DNA of 64,000 nucleotides from Streptomyces sp. TSRI0281 (GTDB taxonomy: Bacteria; Actinomycetota; Actinomycetes; Streptomycetales; Streptomycetaceae): NCBI RefSeq assembly GCF_001905125.1, contig NZ_LWLE01000001.1, forward strand, positions 896,880 to 960,879. The letters run 5' to 3'. Shown in pieces: positions 18,123 to 26,389 of the stretch (within the stretch, counting starts at the first letter, position 1; each line of letters opens with the position of its first letter). The notes below the pieces were generated by a model that ran no database searches, was not told the origin of the DNA, and saw only the letters and a list, made by a program, of their open reading frames with translations. The position numbers were made by a program, and so were the translations under genes.

Positions 18123-18607
18123 GACCCCTCCCGCAACTCCACCCGGAAGAGCCGGATCTCCCGTTCCACCCGCGCCTGATACGTCGCGTAGGGCGGCCAG
18201 AACGCCAGCGCGACCTGCCACACCTTCGCCCGCTCCTCGCCCTGGAGCAGCGTGGCGCGCACCGGGATGTCCCGCCCCTTCCAGTTGACGACGGCCGCGT
18301 CCGGACGGGCCAGCAGATTCGCGGTCCAGGCCGGATGCCCCGTACGGCCGAAGTTGCTGCCGACCAGAATCCAGCTGCCGTCCGCCCCGCCCTCCGGCAT
18401 ACAGGCCAGCGGGGTGGTTCTGGGCTGCCCGCTCCGCGCCCCCGGCACCGTGAGGATCAGCCCCGGCAGCATCCGGGCGCTCAGGAGCACCTTGCCCCGG
18501 GTGAGCCGGTGCACGGCGCGGTCCATGGCGGGGACGACGTGCGGGGCGATCCGCGCGAAGGTGCGGGTCGAGGAGACCTTCTGCATCAGCCGGACACCGC
18601 GGGCCAT
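18119..18607 (-). CDS. Deazaflavin (F420)-dependent nitroreductase-family oxidoreductase
   Basis: 162 aa, split beta-barrel of the DUF385/Ddn-like family. GLILTVPGARSGQPRTTPLACM is the conserved entry strand and loop, followed by WILVGSNFGRTGHPAWTANLLARPDAAV with the cofactor-contacting SNxG and HPxW residues. The enzyme would use reduced F420 (or flavin) to reduce an unsaturated or nitro substrate. It is translationally coupled (TGATG overlap) downstream of the acyl-CoA dehydrogenase, so probably in the same catabolic operon. Confidence 0.85.
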   Translation of the reverse strand: MARGVRLMQKVSSTRTFARIAPHVVPAMDRAVHRLTRGKVLLSARMLPGLILTVPGARSGQPRTTPLACMPEGGADGSWILVGSNFGRTGHPAWTANLLARPDAAVVNWKGRDIPVRATLLQGEERAKVWQVALAFWPPYATYQARVEREIRLFRVELREGS

Positions 18608-19857
18608 CAGACCGCCACCCGCTGTCCCGCGGTCCGGGGTGCGAACAGTCCCGCCTGGCCCGCCGCGTGGTCGCGCAGCCGGTGGACGGGGCCGAAGAGC
18701 AGTTCGTCGGCCGCCGCCCGCTTGAAGTAGAGGTGCGCCTCGTGTTCCCAGGTGAAGCCGATGCCGCCGTGCAGCTGGACGGCCTCCGCCGTGGTGACGC
18801 GCAGCGCCTCCAGCGCCTGGGCGAGCGCGAGCCCGCCCGCCGCCGGGTCCCAGGCCGCGTAGTACGCCGCGGAGCGGGCCGCCTGCACCCGTACGTACAG
18901 ATCGGCGAGCCGGTGTTTCACCGCCTGGAACGAACCGATGGGCCGGCCGAACTGTTCGCGTTCCTTGACGTAGGCGACGGTCCGGTCCAGCGCGCTCGAC
19001 GCGGCCCCGACCGCCTCGGCCGCCAGTACCGCGGCGACCGCGCGTCCGGTCACGGCCAGCGCACCGGCCGCGTCCACGGTGTCGTCGGCGCCGAGGAGTT
19101 CGGCGCCGGTGTCGCGCAGTTCGACACGGGCGAGCGGCCTGGTCGCGTCCATCGAGGTCTGCCGGGTGCGGACGAGTCCGGCCGCCGTGTCGGCGCGGAC
19201 GAGGAACAGGAGCGTACGGCTGCGCGGGAAGCCTCCGGTGTGGGCGGCGACCACGAGCAGCCCGGCGCTGTGGCCGTCGAGGACCTGGGCGGCCTCCCCG
19301 TACAGCCGCCAGCCTCCGCCCCCGTCACCTCCGTCCCCGTCGTCGCCTCCGCCTCCGTCCCCGCCCACGGCCCCGTCGGCCCGTCTGGCCTGGACGCCAC
19401 CGGCACGGCCGCCGCCCGCCCATTCGCCGCGGGCGTTGTCGCCGGTGAGGCCGAGCGCGGTGGACAGGGAGCCGCCGGGGACGGCGAGGGTGGCGGTCAG
19501 CCCGCCCGCGGCGATGCGGGGCAGCAGGGCCGTGCGCTGGGCCTCGGTGCCGAGTGCGGCGAGCAGGGGTGCGGCGAGCACGGAGGTGGCCAGCAGGGGT
19601 GAGGGCAGCAGGGCGCGGCCGGTCTCCTCGCAGGCGAGGGCCAGTTCGGCGGTCCCGCAGCCGACACCTCCGTACGCCTCGGGCAGCGCGATCCCGGGCA
19701 GCCCGAGCTCCCCCGCGAGCCGGTTCCACAGGGCCTCGTCGTAGCCGAGGGCGGTGTCCACGGCGGCACGGACCTCGGCGGGTCCGCAGCGCTCGGCCAG
19801 CAGTTCGCGCAGGGTGCGGCGGATCTCGTGCTGCTCCGCGGTGAAGGCGGCGTCCAT
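18607..19857 (-). CDS. Acyl-CoA dehydrogenase (non-catalytic-type subunit) with Gly/Asp insert
   Basis: 416 aa flavoprotein-fold dehydrogenase. The helix and loop REQFGRPIGSFQAVKH and the C-terminal LHGGIGFTWEHEAHLYFKRA are characteristic of one subunit type of actinobacterial heteromeric ACADs. The MCAD-type YEGT Glu and the helix-G ERG Glu are both absent, so the catalytic base may come from a partner such as the enzyme at 40.5 kb. An insert rich in Gly and Asp (about 142-184) breaks the central beta-domain and looks like a recent repeat expansion. Operator C lies 39 bases upstream; the nitroreductase follows in the operon. Confidence 0.85.
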   Translation of the reverse strand: MDAAFTAEQHEIRRTLRELLAERCGPAEVRAAVDTALGYDEALWNRLAGELGLPGIALPEAYGGVGCGTAELALACEETGRALLPSPLLATSVLAAPLLAALGTEAQRTALLPRIAAGGLTATLAVPGGSLSTALGLTGDNARGEWAGGGRAGGVQARRADGAVGGDGGGGDDGDGGDGGGGWRLYGEAAQVLDGHSAGLLVVAAHTGGFPRSRTLLFLVRADTAAGLVRTRQTSMDATRPLARVELRDTGAELLGADDTVDAAGALAVTGRAVAAVLAAEAVGAASSALDRTVAYVKEREQFGRPIGSFQAVKHRLADLYVRVQAARSAAYYAAWDPAAGGLALAQALEALRVTTAEAVQLHGGIGFTWEHEAHLYFKRAAADELLFGPVHRLRDHAAGQAGLFAPRTAGQRVAV

Positions 19858-19895
19858 CCTCGGGCTCCTTCCCCTCGGGAGCGGGTGCCCCCGAT

Positions 19896-19910
19896 CTGAC
19901 GATGCGTCAT
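19896..19910. promoter_or_regulatory. Regulon operator C (CTGACGATGCGTCAT)
   Basis: 11 of 12 conserved positions match. It lies 39 bases before the acyl-CoA dehydrogenase start, in a divergent gap that also holds operator D for the thiolase. Confidence 0.68.
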
Positions 19911-20031
19911 GTTAGGCGGGAAGTGGCGAGAAACCCAGACTCCGGCACACCTCCACCGCCCGGGGAGCCACCCCGACTCCCTTTCCGGACACCGGAGAAC
20001 CGGCCTCCGCCCCGGTCACGTCCACTCACAT

Positions 20032-20046
20032 CTGATGTACCGTCAG
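20032..20046. promoter_or_regulatory. Regulon operator D (CTGATGTACCGTCAG)
   Basis: 11 of 12 conserved positions match, extended as TCTGA/TCAGA. It ends only five bases before the second lipid-transfer thiolase ATG and covers CAGATT, a -10-like element, suggesting a leaderless or very short leader message that a bound repressor would block. Confidence 0.7.
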
Positions 20047-20050
20047 ATTC

Positions 20051-21232
20051 ATGCCTTCCTCACCCTCCTCCTCCCCGCGCAAGGTCGCTGTCGTCGGCAT
20101 ATCCCTCGCGGACTGCGGACGCGTCGACGGGCCCACCCCGTACGCCCTGCATGCCCAGGCGGCCCGCCGGGCACTCGCCGACTCGGGCCTGGACCGTTCG
20201 CTCGTCGACGGCTTCGCCTCGGCGGGCCTCGGCACGCTGGCCCCGGTCGAGGTCGCCGAGTATCTGGGCCTCAAACCCACCTGGGTGGACTCCACGGCGG
20301 TCGGCGGCGCGACCTGGGAGGTGATGGCGGCGCACGCGGCGGACGCCATCGCCGCGGGCCGGGCCAACGCCGTGCTCCTGGTGTACGGATCGACGGCCCG
20401 CGCCGACATCAAGGCGGGCCGCCGCACGTCGAACCTGTCGTTCGGGGCGCGCGGCCCCCTCCAGTTCGAGGTGCCGTACGGGCACTCGCTGATCGCCAAG
20501 TACGCGATGGCCGCCCGCCGCCACATGCACGAGTACGGCACGACACTGGAGCAGCTCGCCGAGGTGGCGGTACAGGCGCGGGCGAACGCGGCGGTCAACC
20601 CGGAGGCGATGTTCCGGGACCCGATCACGGTGGACGACGTGCTGTCGGGCCCGATGATCGCGGACCCGTTCACCAAGCTTCACTGCTGTATCCGCAGTGA
20701 CGGCGGCTGCGCGGTGCTGCTGGCGGCGGAGGAGTACGTACCGGACACGGCGAAGGCCCCGGTGTGGATCCTCGGCACCGGCGAGCACGTCTCGCACTCC
20801 GCCATGTCCGAGTGGGAGGACTTCACGGTCTCCCCCGCCGCCGTCTCCGGCCGGCTGGCCTTCGAACGGGCCGGGGTGCGGCCCGCCGACATCGACATCG
20901 CCGAGATCTACGACGCGTTCACCTATATGACGCTGGTGACGCTGGAGGACCTGGGGTTCTGCGCGAAGGGCGAGGGCGGCGCGTTCGTCGAGAAGGGCCG
21001 GACCGGCCTGACGGGCGAGCTGCCGGTGAACACGGACGGCGGTGGCCTCTCCGCCTGCCACCCCGGAATGCGGGGGCTGTTCCTGCTGGTGGAGGCGGTA
21101 CGGCAGCTGCGCGGCGAGGCGGGCGCACGTCAGGTACGGCGCGCGGGCGGACGGCTCCCGGAACTGGCGGTGGCCTCGGGAACGGGCGGCTGGTTCTGCT
21201 CATCGGGCACGGTGGTGCTGGGCCGGGGCTGA
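20051..21232 (+). CDS. Thiolase-like lipid-transfer protein (Ltp), second copy
   Basis: 393 aa, same class as the first Ltp. It has the class signature EIYDAFTYMTLVTLEDLGFCAKGEGG and GGGLSACHPGMRG, but the glycine-rich GGGGSC of the first copy is replaced by VGGATWEVMAAH. No DUF35 gene is adjacent; the orphan DUF35 gene at 25.4 kb, under the same operator, is the obvious partner. Expected role: retro-aldol or thiolytic cleavage of a CoA thioester. GC-rich short repeats (GGGGAC runs, about 21265-21300) follow the stop. Confidence 0.82.
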   Translation: MPSSPSSSPRKVAVVGISLADCGRVDGPTPYALHAQAARRALADSGLDRSLVDGFASAGLGTLAPVEVAEYLGLKPTWVDSTAVGGATWEVMAAHAADAIAAGRANAVLLVYGSTARADIKAGRRTSNLSFGARGPLQFEVPYGHSLIAKYAMAARRHMHEYGTTLEQLAEVAVQARANAAVNPEAMFRDPITVDDVLSGPMIADPFTKLHCCIRSDGGCAVLLAAEEYVPDTAKAPVWILGTGEHVSHSAMSEWEDFTVSPAAVSGRLAFERAGVRPADIDIAEIYDAFTYMTLVTLEDLGFCAKGEGGAFVEKGRTGLTGELPVNTDGGGLSACHPGMRGLFLLVEAVRQLRGEAGARQVRRAGGRLPELAVASGTGGWFCSSGTVVLGRG

Positions 21233-21307
21233 GGGAGGCGCGGGCCCGGCAGGGCCGAGGGGCCCCGGCCGAGGGGGCGGGGACGGGGACGGGGACGGGC
21301 GACTCGC

Positions 21308-21712
21308 TCACACAGCCACGACCGTGAGAGCCCCCTCCAGCCCCTTGAAGTCATCGGCATTGCGGGTGAAGAGCGGCAGCCCTCTGATCGAGGCCACCGA
21401 CGCGATCATCAGGTCCATACGCCGGGGACGGGGATCACGTCCGGCGGCGACGGCAAGGGCAACCAGGCTTCCGTAGCGGGCTGCGGCCTCCCCGTCGAAG
21501 GGCAGCGGATCGAAGTCCGCCACCGCAGCTCCCAGATGCTCCATCCTCACAGCCCTGACCACCGGGTCCTTGGCCATGCTCACACCCTGCTGAAGCTCAG
21601 CCAGAGTCACCGCCGTGAGAAGGGGCAGCGTCGGCAGGACCTCCGGGTTCAGCACGTTGAGGTCGATATACGTACAGGTGTCGAGCACACCCGTGTGATG
21701 CCGTTCAGCCAC
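21308..21712 (-). CDS. PIN-domain toxin (VapC-like), second TA pair
   Basis: 134 aa PIN ribonuclease: D11 in [11 protein letters not shown]39 in LAELQQG, D100 in [10 protein letters not shown] and D120/D121 in TRNADDF form the acidic site. GTG 21712 overlaps the antitoxin end by eight bases, a translationally coupled pair; the longer open frame upstream is antisense to nothing useful and belongs to the antitoxin region. Located between the second Ltp gene and the PdxH-like gene. Confidence 0.85.
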   Translation of the reverse strand: MAERHHTGVLDTCTYIDLNVLNPEVLPTLPLLTAVTLAELQQGVSMAKDPVVRAVRMEHLGAAVADFDPLPFDGEAAARYGSLVALAVAAGRDPRPRRMDLMIASVASIRGLPLFTRNADDFKGLEGALTVVAV

Positions 21713-21983
21713 GGGGACGCTCCCAGGGGTCGTCGTCGCCCACCCGGTCCTCGGTACCGAAGAACTCGTCGGCCTCACGACGCATCGACGCGGCGTCCAT
21801 CCGCGGCAGCCGCCGATGCCGGGCCACCAGCTCCTCCGCGCTGAGCTGCCGTTTCCGGGCGAGTGGCCGGAGCTCCGCAACCTCTATCCCGTTGCGGGTG
21901 ATGTGGAAGATCTCGCCTCCCTCCACCGCGTCCATGACCGCGGCGGAGTTGTTCCTGAACTCTCGCTGAGTGATGGTCTTCAT
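21705..21983 (-). CDS. Phd/YefM-family antitoxin
   Basis: 92 aa. [40 protein letters not shown] (residues 1-40) is a textbook Phd/YefM fold start, with a disordered acidic C-terminus ending in [10 protein letters not shown]. It neutralises the downstream PIN toxin and likely represses the operon. Confidence 0.88.
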   Translation of the reverse strand: MKTITQREFRNNSAAVMDAVEGGEIFHITRNGIEVAELRPLARKRQLSAEELVARHRRLPRMDAASMRREADEFFGTEDRVGDDDPWERPRG

Positions 21984-22036
21984 GAAGCAAGCGTAGCTCC
22001 ACGTGTCTCACTGTGCTACATGAATGATGTGGCCGC

Positions 22037-22714
22037 ATGACCGACGCGACTCCTGATGCCCAGCGCGCCTTCCGGGACCTTCTGCACGCCCAGCACGTCT
22101 GGGACGTCGACCTCCCCGGCTTCGACCCGGCCACCGCGCCGGACGCCCCCGTACCCCTCTTCCACGCCTGGTTCGCCGAGGCGGTGACCGCCGGGCAGCC
22201 CGAGCCGCACACGATGACGCTGGCCACCGTCGACAGCGCGGACCGCCCCGACGTACGGACGCTGATGCTGCACGACGCGGACGGCCGGGGCTGGCACTTC
22301 GCCACGCACTCCACCAGCGCGAAGGGCCGCCAGCTCGCCGCCCGCCCCTACGCCGCACTCGGTTTCTACTGGCCCACCCAGGGCCGGCAGGTGCGGGTAC
22401 GGGGCCCGGTCACGGCCTGCACACCCGCCGAGAGCCGCGCCGATCTGCACGCCCGGTCCACCGGGGCCCTGGCCTCGGCGCTGACCGGGTCGCAGAGCGC
22501 GGTCCTCGGCTCAGGGGAGGAGCTGACCCGGGCCGCCGACGCGGCGTGGGAGCGGGCGCGGGCGGAGCCGGACGCCGAGGTGGAGACCTGGACGCGCTAT
22601 GTGGTCGAGCCGGAGGAGGTCGAGTTCTTCCAGGGCGACGCGGGGCGACGGCACATCCGGCTCCGCTATCGCCGGGAGGCGGACACCTGGGTGCGGGAAC
22701 TGCTCTGGCCGTAG
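22037..22714 (+). CDS. Pyridoxamine/pyridoxine 5'-phosphate oxidase-like protein (PdxH family)
   Basis: 225 aa FMN split-barrel protein. MTLATVDSADRPDVRTLMLHDAD, HFATHSTSAKGRQLAARPYAALGFYWP and QVRVRGPV follow PdxH's FMN-binding order. The C-terminal dimerisation part RIRLRYRR...WVRELLWP resembles PdxH's R-x-RL-x-P ending but is not exact. It may make pyridoxal phosphate or be a paralogue with another flavin role. Divergent from the Phd/PIN pair. Family sure, substrate moderately sure. Confidence 0.78.
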   Translation: MTDATPDAQRAFRDLLHAQHVWDVDLPGFDPATAPDAPVPLFHAWFAEAVTAGQPEPHTMTLATVDSADRPDVRTLMLHDADGRGWHFATHSTSAKGRQLAARPYAALGFYWPTQGRQVRVRGPVTACTPAESRADLHARSTGALASALTGSQSAVLGSGEELTRAADAAWERARAEPDAEVETWTRYVVEPEEVEFFQGDAGRRHIRLRYRREADTWVRELLWP

Positions 22715-22816
22715 GAGACACGGCGGCGCGTCTCCGTCCGTACAGCAGGCCGGATTTATTCGATTTCAACAAGAAAGGGGCACTATGGGAGACAGGTGAG
22801 CTGTTGGGAGGCATCG

Positions 22817-23728
22817 ATGCCACGAACTCGTTCCCGCTACGCGCCGGACCGCGGTCTGACCGCCCGCATGGTCAGCACCATGTTCTTCATCGGTCTGCTG
22901 TACGTCGTCCTCGTCGGCGTGCTGCTCGCGGTGGCGCGCGGGGCCTGGCCGATCATCCTGATCATCACGGGCGGCCTCTTCATCGCCCAGTTCTGGTTCA
23001 GCGACCGCATCGCGGCGTACGGCATGGGAGCCCGCGAGGTCACGCCCGAGGAGGCCCCCGAGCTGCACGGTGCGATCGACCGGATATGCGCCCTGGCGGA
23101 CATGCGGAAGCCGCGGGTGGCGATCGCGCAGAGCGACGTACCGAACGCCTTCGCCACCGGGCGCAGCGAGAAGACTGCCCTGGTCTGCGCGACCACGGGA
23201 CTGCTGCGCAGACTGGAGCCCGAGGAGCTGGAAGGGGTCCTCGCGCACGAGATGTCGCACGTCGCGCACCGCGATGTCGCCGTCATGACGATCGCGTCGT
23301 TCCTCGGCGTGCTGGCGGGCATCGTCACCCGAGTGGCCCTGTGGGGCGGCTTCGCCCGCAACAGCCGGGGCAACGACCCGGTGGGCATCGCGATCATGCT
23401 GATCCCGCTGGTCAGCGCCGTCGTGTACGCCCTCAGCTTCCTGCTCACCCGGCTGCTCTCCCGCTACCGCGAGCTGTCCGCCGACCGCACGGCCGCGCTG
23501 CTCACCGGACGCCCGTCGTCCCTCGCGTCGGCCCTGACGAAGGTCAGCGGCCAGATGGCCCGCATCCCCACCGAGGACCTGCGGAAGGCGGAGCCGTACA
23601 ACGCCTTCTACTTCGTCCCGGCCTTCGCCTCCAAGGAGAGCCTGAGCCGGCTGCTCTCCTCGCACCCCACCCTCGAACAGCGCCTGGACCAGCTGGCCCG
23701 CATCTCGGCGGACCTGTCCCGCCCGTAG
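22817..23728 (+). CDS. htpX: HtpX-like membrane zinc protease (M48)
   Basis: 303 aa. Two N-terminal membrane segments (about 15-35 and 38-55) precede the catalytic HEMSH at 144-148. Further hydrophobic segments at about 160-180 and 195-215 are followed by the downstream zinc ligand in RELSADRTAALL. HtpX degrades misfolded membrane proteins in membrane stress. GGGAGG at 22804-22809 supports ATG 22817. The PspAB-like gene follows, a pairing seen in many actinobacteria. The 102 bases upstream include an AT-rich stretch (about 22753-22785), probably the promoter. Confidence 0.88.
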   Translation: MPRTRSRYAPDRGLTARMVSTMFFIGLLYVVLVGVLLAVARGAWPIILIITGGLFIAQFWFSDRIAAYGMGAREVTPEEAPELHGAIDRICALADMRKPRVAIAQSDVPNAFATGRSEKTALVCATTGLLRRLEPEELEGVLAHEMSHVAHRDVAVMTIASFLGVLAGIVTRVALWGGFARNSRGNDPVGIAIMLIPLVSAVVYALSFLLTRLLSRYRELSADRTAALLTGRPSSLASALTKVSGQMARIPTEDLRKAEPYNAFYFVPAFASKESLSRLLSSHPTLEQRLDQLARISADLSRP

Positions 23729-23862
23729 GGGCCCCCGCCCGTAGGGGCCCCCGCCCGTACCCGTACGGATCGCCACCCGTACGGATCCCCGCCCCCGTGA
23801 GGCCCCCCGCCCGCTGCCCGTACTGATCCGTCCCCGTAAGGACCCCCGCCCGTAACTCCCGA
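23729..23862. repeat. Degenerate CCCGTAGGGGCCCCCG repeat between htpX and pspAB
   Basis: Short, decayed units of about 16-18 bases on CCCGTAnGGnCCCCCGCC begin at the htpX stop codon and fill the gap. They could form GC-rich structure but no clean hairpin. Confidence 0.65.
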
Positions 23863-23872
23863 AGGAGACTCC

Positions 23873-24457
23873 GTGGGCCTGCTCGACGCGATCCTGGGCC
23901 GGAGCAAACCGGTCCGCCCCGATCTCGACCAGCTCTTCGCCGTCCCCTCGGCCGCGCTCACCCTCCAGGCGGGCGCGGGTTTCACGCCGACCGGCCTCGG
24001 TTCGGTGTGCTTCGCGGGGGTGGAGGGCGGCGGCTTCGCCCGTATCCAGGAGGACGTACGGGAACTGCTGGACGCGGACACGGACCGGGGCGGGGTCCCG
24101 GTGGAGTTCAGCCGGGACTCGTACGGCTACACCTGGCTGCTGGCCCGCCACGCTCCCGAGGACACCGCCGGCCTCGTCAACGATCTGCACGCGGTCAACA
24201 CCCTGCTCCAGGACGGCGGCTTCGGCCCGCAGCTGCTCTGCTCGCTGATCGGCTTCCGGGACGCGGAGGGGCGTTCACTGGCGCTGGTGTACCTGTACAA
24301 GCGCGGCACGTTCTATCCGTTCGCCCCGGTCCCAGGAGGCGCGGAAAAGCGGGACAGCCAGCTGGAGTTGCAGGCCAGGGCCGTACTCGGCGACGACCTG
24401 CGGGTGGAGAAGGACCTCGCCCGCTGGTTCCCTGTCTGGGGCGCGCCGGGGCTGTGA
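23873..24457 (+). CDS. PspA-associated protein PspAB-like
   Basis: 194 aa soluble protein beginning MGLLDAILGRSKPVRPDLDQLFAVPSAALTL (1-31), characteristic of the actinobacterial PspAB family, which accompanies PspA/HtpX envelope-stress genes. No catalytic motif is evident. The GTG start has GAAGGAG ten bases upstream. It lies downstream of htpX, across a repeat-filled gap. Confidence 0.78.
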   Translation: MGLLDAILGRSKPVRPDLDQLFAVPSAALTLQAGAGFTPTGLGSVCFAGVEGGGFARIQEDVRELLDADTDRGGVPVEFSRDSYGYTWLLARHAPEDTAGLVNDLHAVNTLLQDGGFGPQLLCSLIGFRDAEGRSLALVYLYKRGTFYPFAPVPGGAEKRDSQLELQARAVLGDDLRVEKDLARWFPVWGAPGL

Positions 24458-24465
24458 GCGAGACC

Positions 24466-24822
24466 TCAGCGGTCCGTGGCTCGCGGATGCGCCGTGCCGG
24501 CATAGGTGATCCAGCAGGTGTAACGAGCGGTGTCCACCAGGTACCAGATGCGACCGCTTCCGGTTACCTCGATCTGCCATTGCTCGCAGGTGCGTCCGCG
24601 GTGGGTACCGTGCGCCAGGCTCCCTTTCAGCGTGTGGTGCCGGGCTGTCTGGACGGCCGGCCGCGGGTCCGAGCGGATGGCGAGCCAAGCCCGATAGGTG
24701 TTTTCGCGCGCCTGGCGGCCCAGCGACTCCCAGCCTTTGGCCGACGCGGCATCGGCGAACCGGACCTCCCATTGGCCCTCCGGCGCCGGAGGGGCGGCGC
24801 GATCGCCTCGACCGGCGGTCAC
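24466..24822 (-). CDS. RelE/ParE-like toxin, third TA pair
   Basis: 118 aa. WEVRFADAASAKGWESLGRQ and the later WQIEVTGSGRIWYLVD plus CWITYAGTAHPRATD suggest the RelE/ParE fold: N-terminal helices, then a beta-sheet with basic residues. The GTG start overlaps the upstream gene's stop (GTGA), so translation is coupled. Likely an mRNA interferase or gyrase poison; which is not determinable from sequence. Confidence 0.65.
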   Translation of the reverse strand: MTAGRGDRAAPPAPEGQWEVRFADAASAKGWESLGRQARENTYRAWLAIRSDPRPAVQTARHHTLKGSLAHGTHRGRTCEQWQIEVTGSGRIWYLVDTARYTCWITYAGTAHPRATDR

Positions 24823-25298
24823 GCGATGGACCGGGGGTCTGGCACGGGGCCGTAGTCCACGCCGTGATCGGTCGTCAGCGCCGTCAGCAGCTCCGGATCG
24901 GAATGGACCTCCGCCGTGTGCTGCCACGCGGCAAGCATCTGGGCGACGGACGCACTGTTGGAGAGGGAGTCGGCAGCACGCATGGTGTCGACCAGTTCGA
25001 CGGCGAAGGCGTGGACATCCGGCTCCGGCAGGAATCGGATCCACGGGAACGCGTCCGGCAGTACGTCCAGAAGCAGCTCCATGGTGCCGGGGTCGCGCCG
25101 CGCCATCGCCACCAGCATGCGCGTGGCCGCGGATACCACCGTCTGGTCCTGCTCGGCCCTCGCCGCAGTGGTCAGGACCAGGTCCTCCCCATCCCTTCGA
25201 TGCAGCAGAAGGCGGGGGGACTCCTTCAGCCGGGCAAGCGTCTGCTTGTTCTTGTTCACCAGCTCGGAGAAATTCACAGCCGCGTTTTCAGCGCTCAT
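24819..25298 (-). CDS. Phd-like antitoxin with long C-terminal domain, third TA pair
   Basis: 159 aa. VNFSELVNKNKQTLARLKES and LLLHRRDGEDLVLTTAARAE look Phd-like for the first 50 residues. About 100 further residues of predicted helical domain (MLVAMARRDPGTMELLLDVLPDAFPWIRFLP) are unusual for an antitoxin. ATG 25298 is preceded two bases away by an AT-rich palindrome, a probable autorepression site. The toxin follows with overlapping stop/start. Confidence 0.65.
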   Translation of the reverse strand: MSAENAAVNFSELVNKNKQTLARLKESPRLLLHRRDGEDLVLTTAARAEQDQTVVSAATRMLVAMARRDPGTMELLLDVLPDAFPWIRFLPEPDVHAFAVELVDTMRAADSLSNSASVAQMLAAWQHTAEVHSDPELLTALTTDHGVDYGPVPDPRSIA

Positions 25299-25299
25299 G

Positions 25300-25321
25300 A
25301 CTTTCAAATTACTTCGAAAGT
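25300..25321. promoter_or_regulatory. Operator palindrome of the third TA pair
   Basis: ACTTTC (25300-25305) and GAAAGT (25316-25321) form an inverted repeat around AAATTACTTC, in an island far more AT-rich than its surroundings, directly before the antitoxin start. Consistent with autorepression by the antitoxin. Confidence 0.6.
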
Positions 25322-25369
25322 CGGCTGCTCGCCATCCTCCGATCGAGTGGCACCGAGGGCGGCCCCGCG

Positions 25370-25783
25370 TCAGCGCCGGGCCCGGAACACCGGTACGGCC
25401 TCCTCGCCCTCCTCCTGCCGGAAGGTGACCCGTAGCTCCATCCCGATGGCCAGATCCGCCTCCTCGCAGGTCACGATCTCCGTCATCATCCGGGGCCCCT
25501 CGGCCAGGTCGACGACGGCCGCGACATACGGGACGCGGGTGCCGAAGGGCGGCAGGTCGTTGCGGTGGACGACGGACCAGGTGTAGAGCGTGGCCCGGCC
25601 GCTCGCCCGCTCCCAGGCCACGTCCTCGCTCCAGCAGTGCGGGCAGAACTCGCGCGGGTAGTGGTGGGCGCGCCCGCAGGCGCCGCAGCGGCGCAGAAGC
25701 AGCCACCCCTCGGCGGCGGCGTCCCAGTAGGGGCGGGTGAAGGCGTCGGGTTCCGGCAGGTCGTAGCGGGGCGCGGCCGTCAC
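25370..25783 (-). CDS. DUF35 zinc-ribbon/OB-fold protein, second copy
   Basis: 137 aa. Zinc ligands C33, C36, C47 and C50 (CGACGRAH, CPHC) precede the OB-fold (GRATLYTWSVV, YVAAVVDL). It is the expected partner of a lipid-transfer thiolase, probably the second copy at 20-21 kb, which has no adjacent DUF35. The GTG start overlaps the DoxX stop codon (GTGA), so both are cotranslated behind operator E. Confidence 0.85.
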   Translation of the reverse strand: MTAAPRYDLPEPDAFTRPYWDAAAEGWLLLRRCGACGRAHHYPREFCPHCWSEDVAWERASGRATLYTWSVVHRNDLPPFGTRVPYVAAVVDLAEGPRMMTEIVTCEEADLAIGMELRVTFRQEEGEEAVPVFRARR

Positions 25784-26232
25784 AGGAAGAGTCCGATCGC
25801 GGCGTCGAGCGACCACGCCTGCCAGGACATGGCGAACAGGGCGACGAGCGAGATGAGCGCCATCATGGCGTTCTGCCCCTGCTCGGCCCAGTCGTGGATC
25901 ATCAGGACGAGGTAGAGCAGGTTGAGCAGGAGCCCGGCGACGAGGGCGACCGGGGTGAGGAACCCGGTGATCAGCCCGAGTCCCAGGGCGAGTTCGGCGT
26001 ACACGACGAGGTACGCCATCGCCTTGGGCCGGGGCTCGACGATCCGCCGGAAGCCGGCGCGCACCACGGGCCACCGGTGCTTGCCCGCCACGTCGGCCGC
26101 CCAGGCGATGCCCGTACCGCGCTCGAACCAGCCCTTCTTGTCCTTGTGCCGCCAGCTCTCCAGCCACCACAGGCCGAGCCCTATACGGAGAACGGCGAGC
26201 CATTCCGCGCCGCCGAGCCAGATGGTCTGCAT
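25780..26232 (-). CDS. DoxX-family membrane protein
   Basis: 150 aa with four predicted membrane helices (about 8-28, 70-90, 92-112, 122-142), e.g. VVYAELALGLGLITGFLTPV and LVAGLLLNLLYLVLMI. DoxX proteins are small quinone- or redox-linked membrane subunits. ATG 26232 (MQTIWLGGAEW) has GGGAGG upstream. Operator E is 25 bases upstream; DUF35 follows with a four-base overlap. Confidence 0.8.
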   Translation of the reverse strand: MQTIWLGGAEWLAVLRIGLGLWWLESWRHKDKKGWFERGTGIAWAADVAGKHRWPVVRAGFRRIVEPRPKAMAYLVVYAELALGLGLITGFLTPVALVAGLLLNLLYLVLMIHDWAEQGQNAMMALISLVALFAMSWQAWSLDAAIGLFL

Positions 26233-26256
26233 CGGGGTCCCTCCCGGTCGCCGAAT

Positions 26257-26271
26257 CTGACGGTACGTCAG
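26257..26271. promoter_or_regulatory. Regulon operator E (CTGACGGTACGTCAG)
   Basis: Perfect 6-base arms. It lies 25 bases before the DoxX start and 119 bases before the divergent flavin monooxygenase, so it surely could control the first and possibly the second. Confidence 0.75.
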
Positions 26272-26389
26272 TTCACCTGATGGCGACGGCGGTACGCAAG
26301 AGGCGTGCACGGGTCCCCGTGATCAATTCGCAATCGATTTCGGTCTTGACCGAGACCCAACAACAAATCGCGCCATTACGCTCCGAAGC

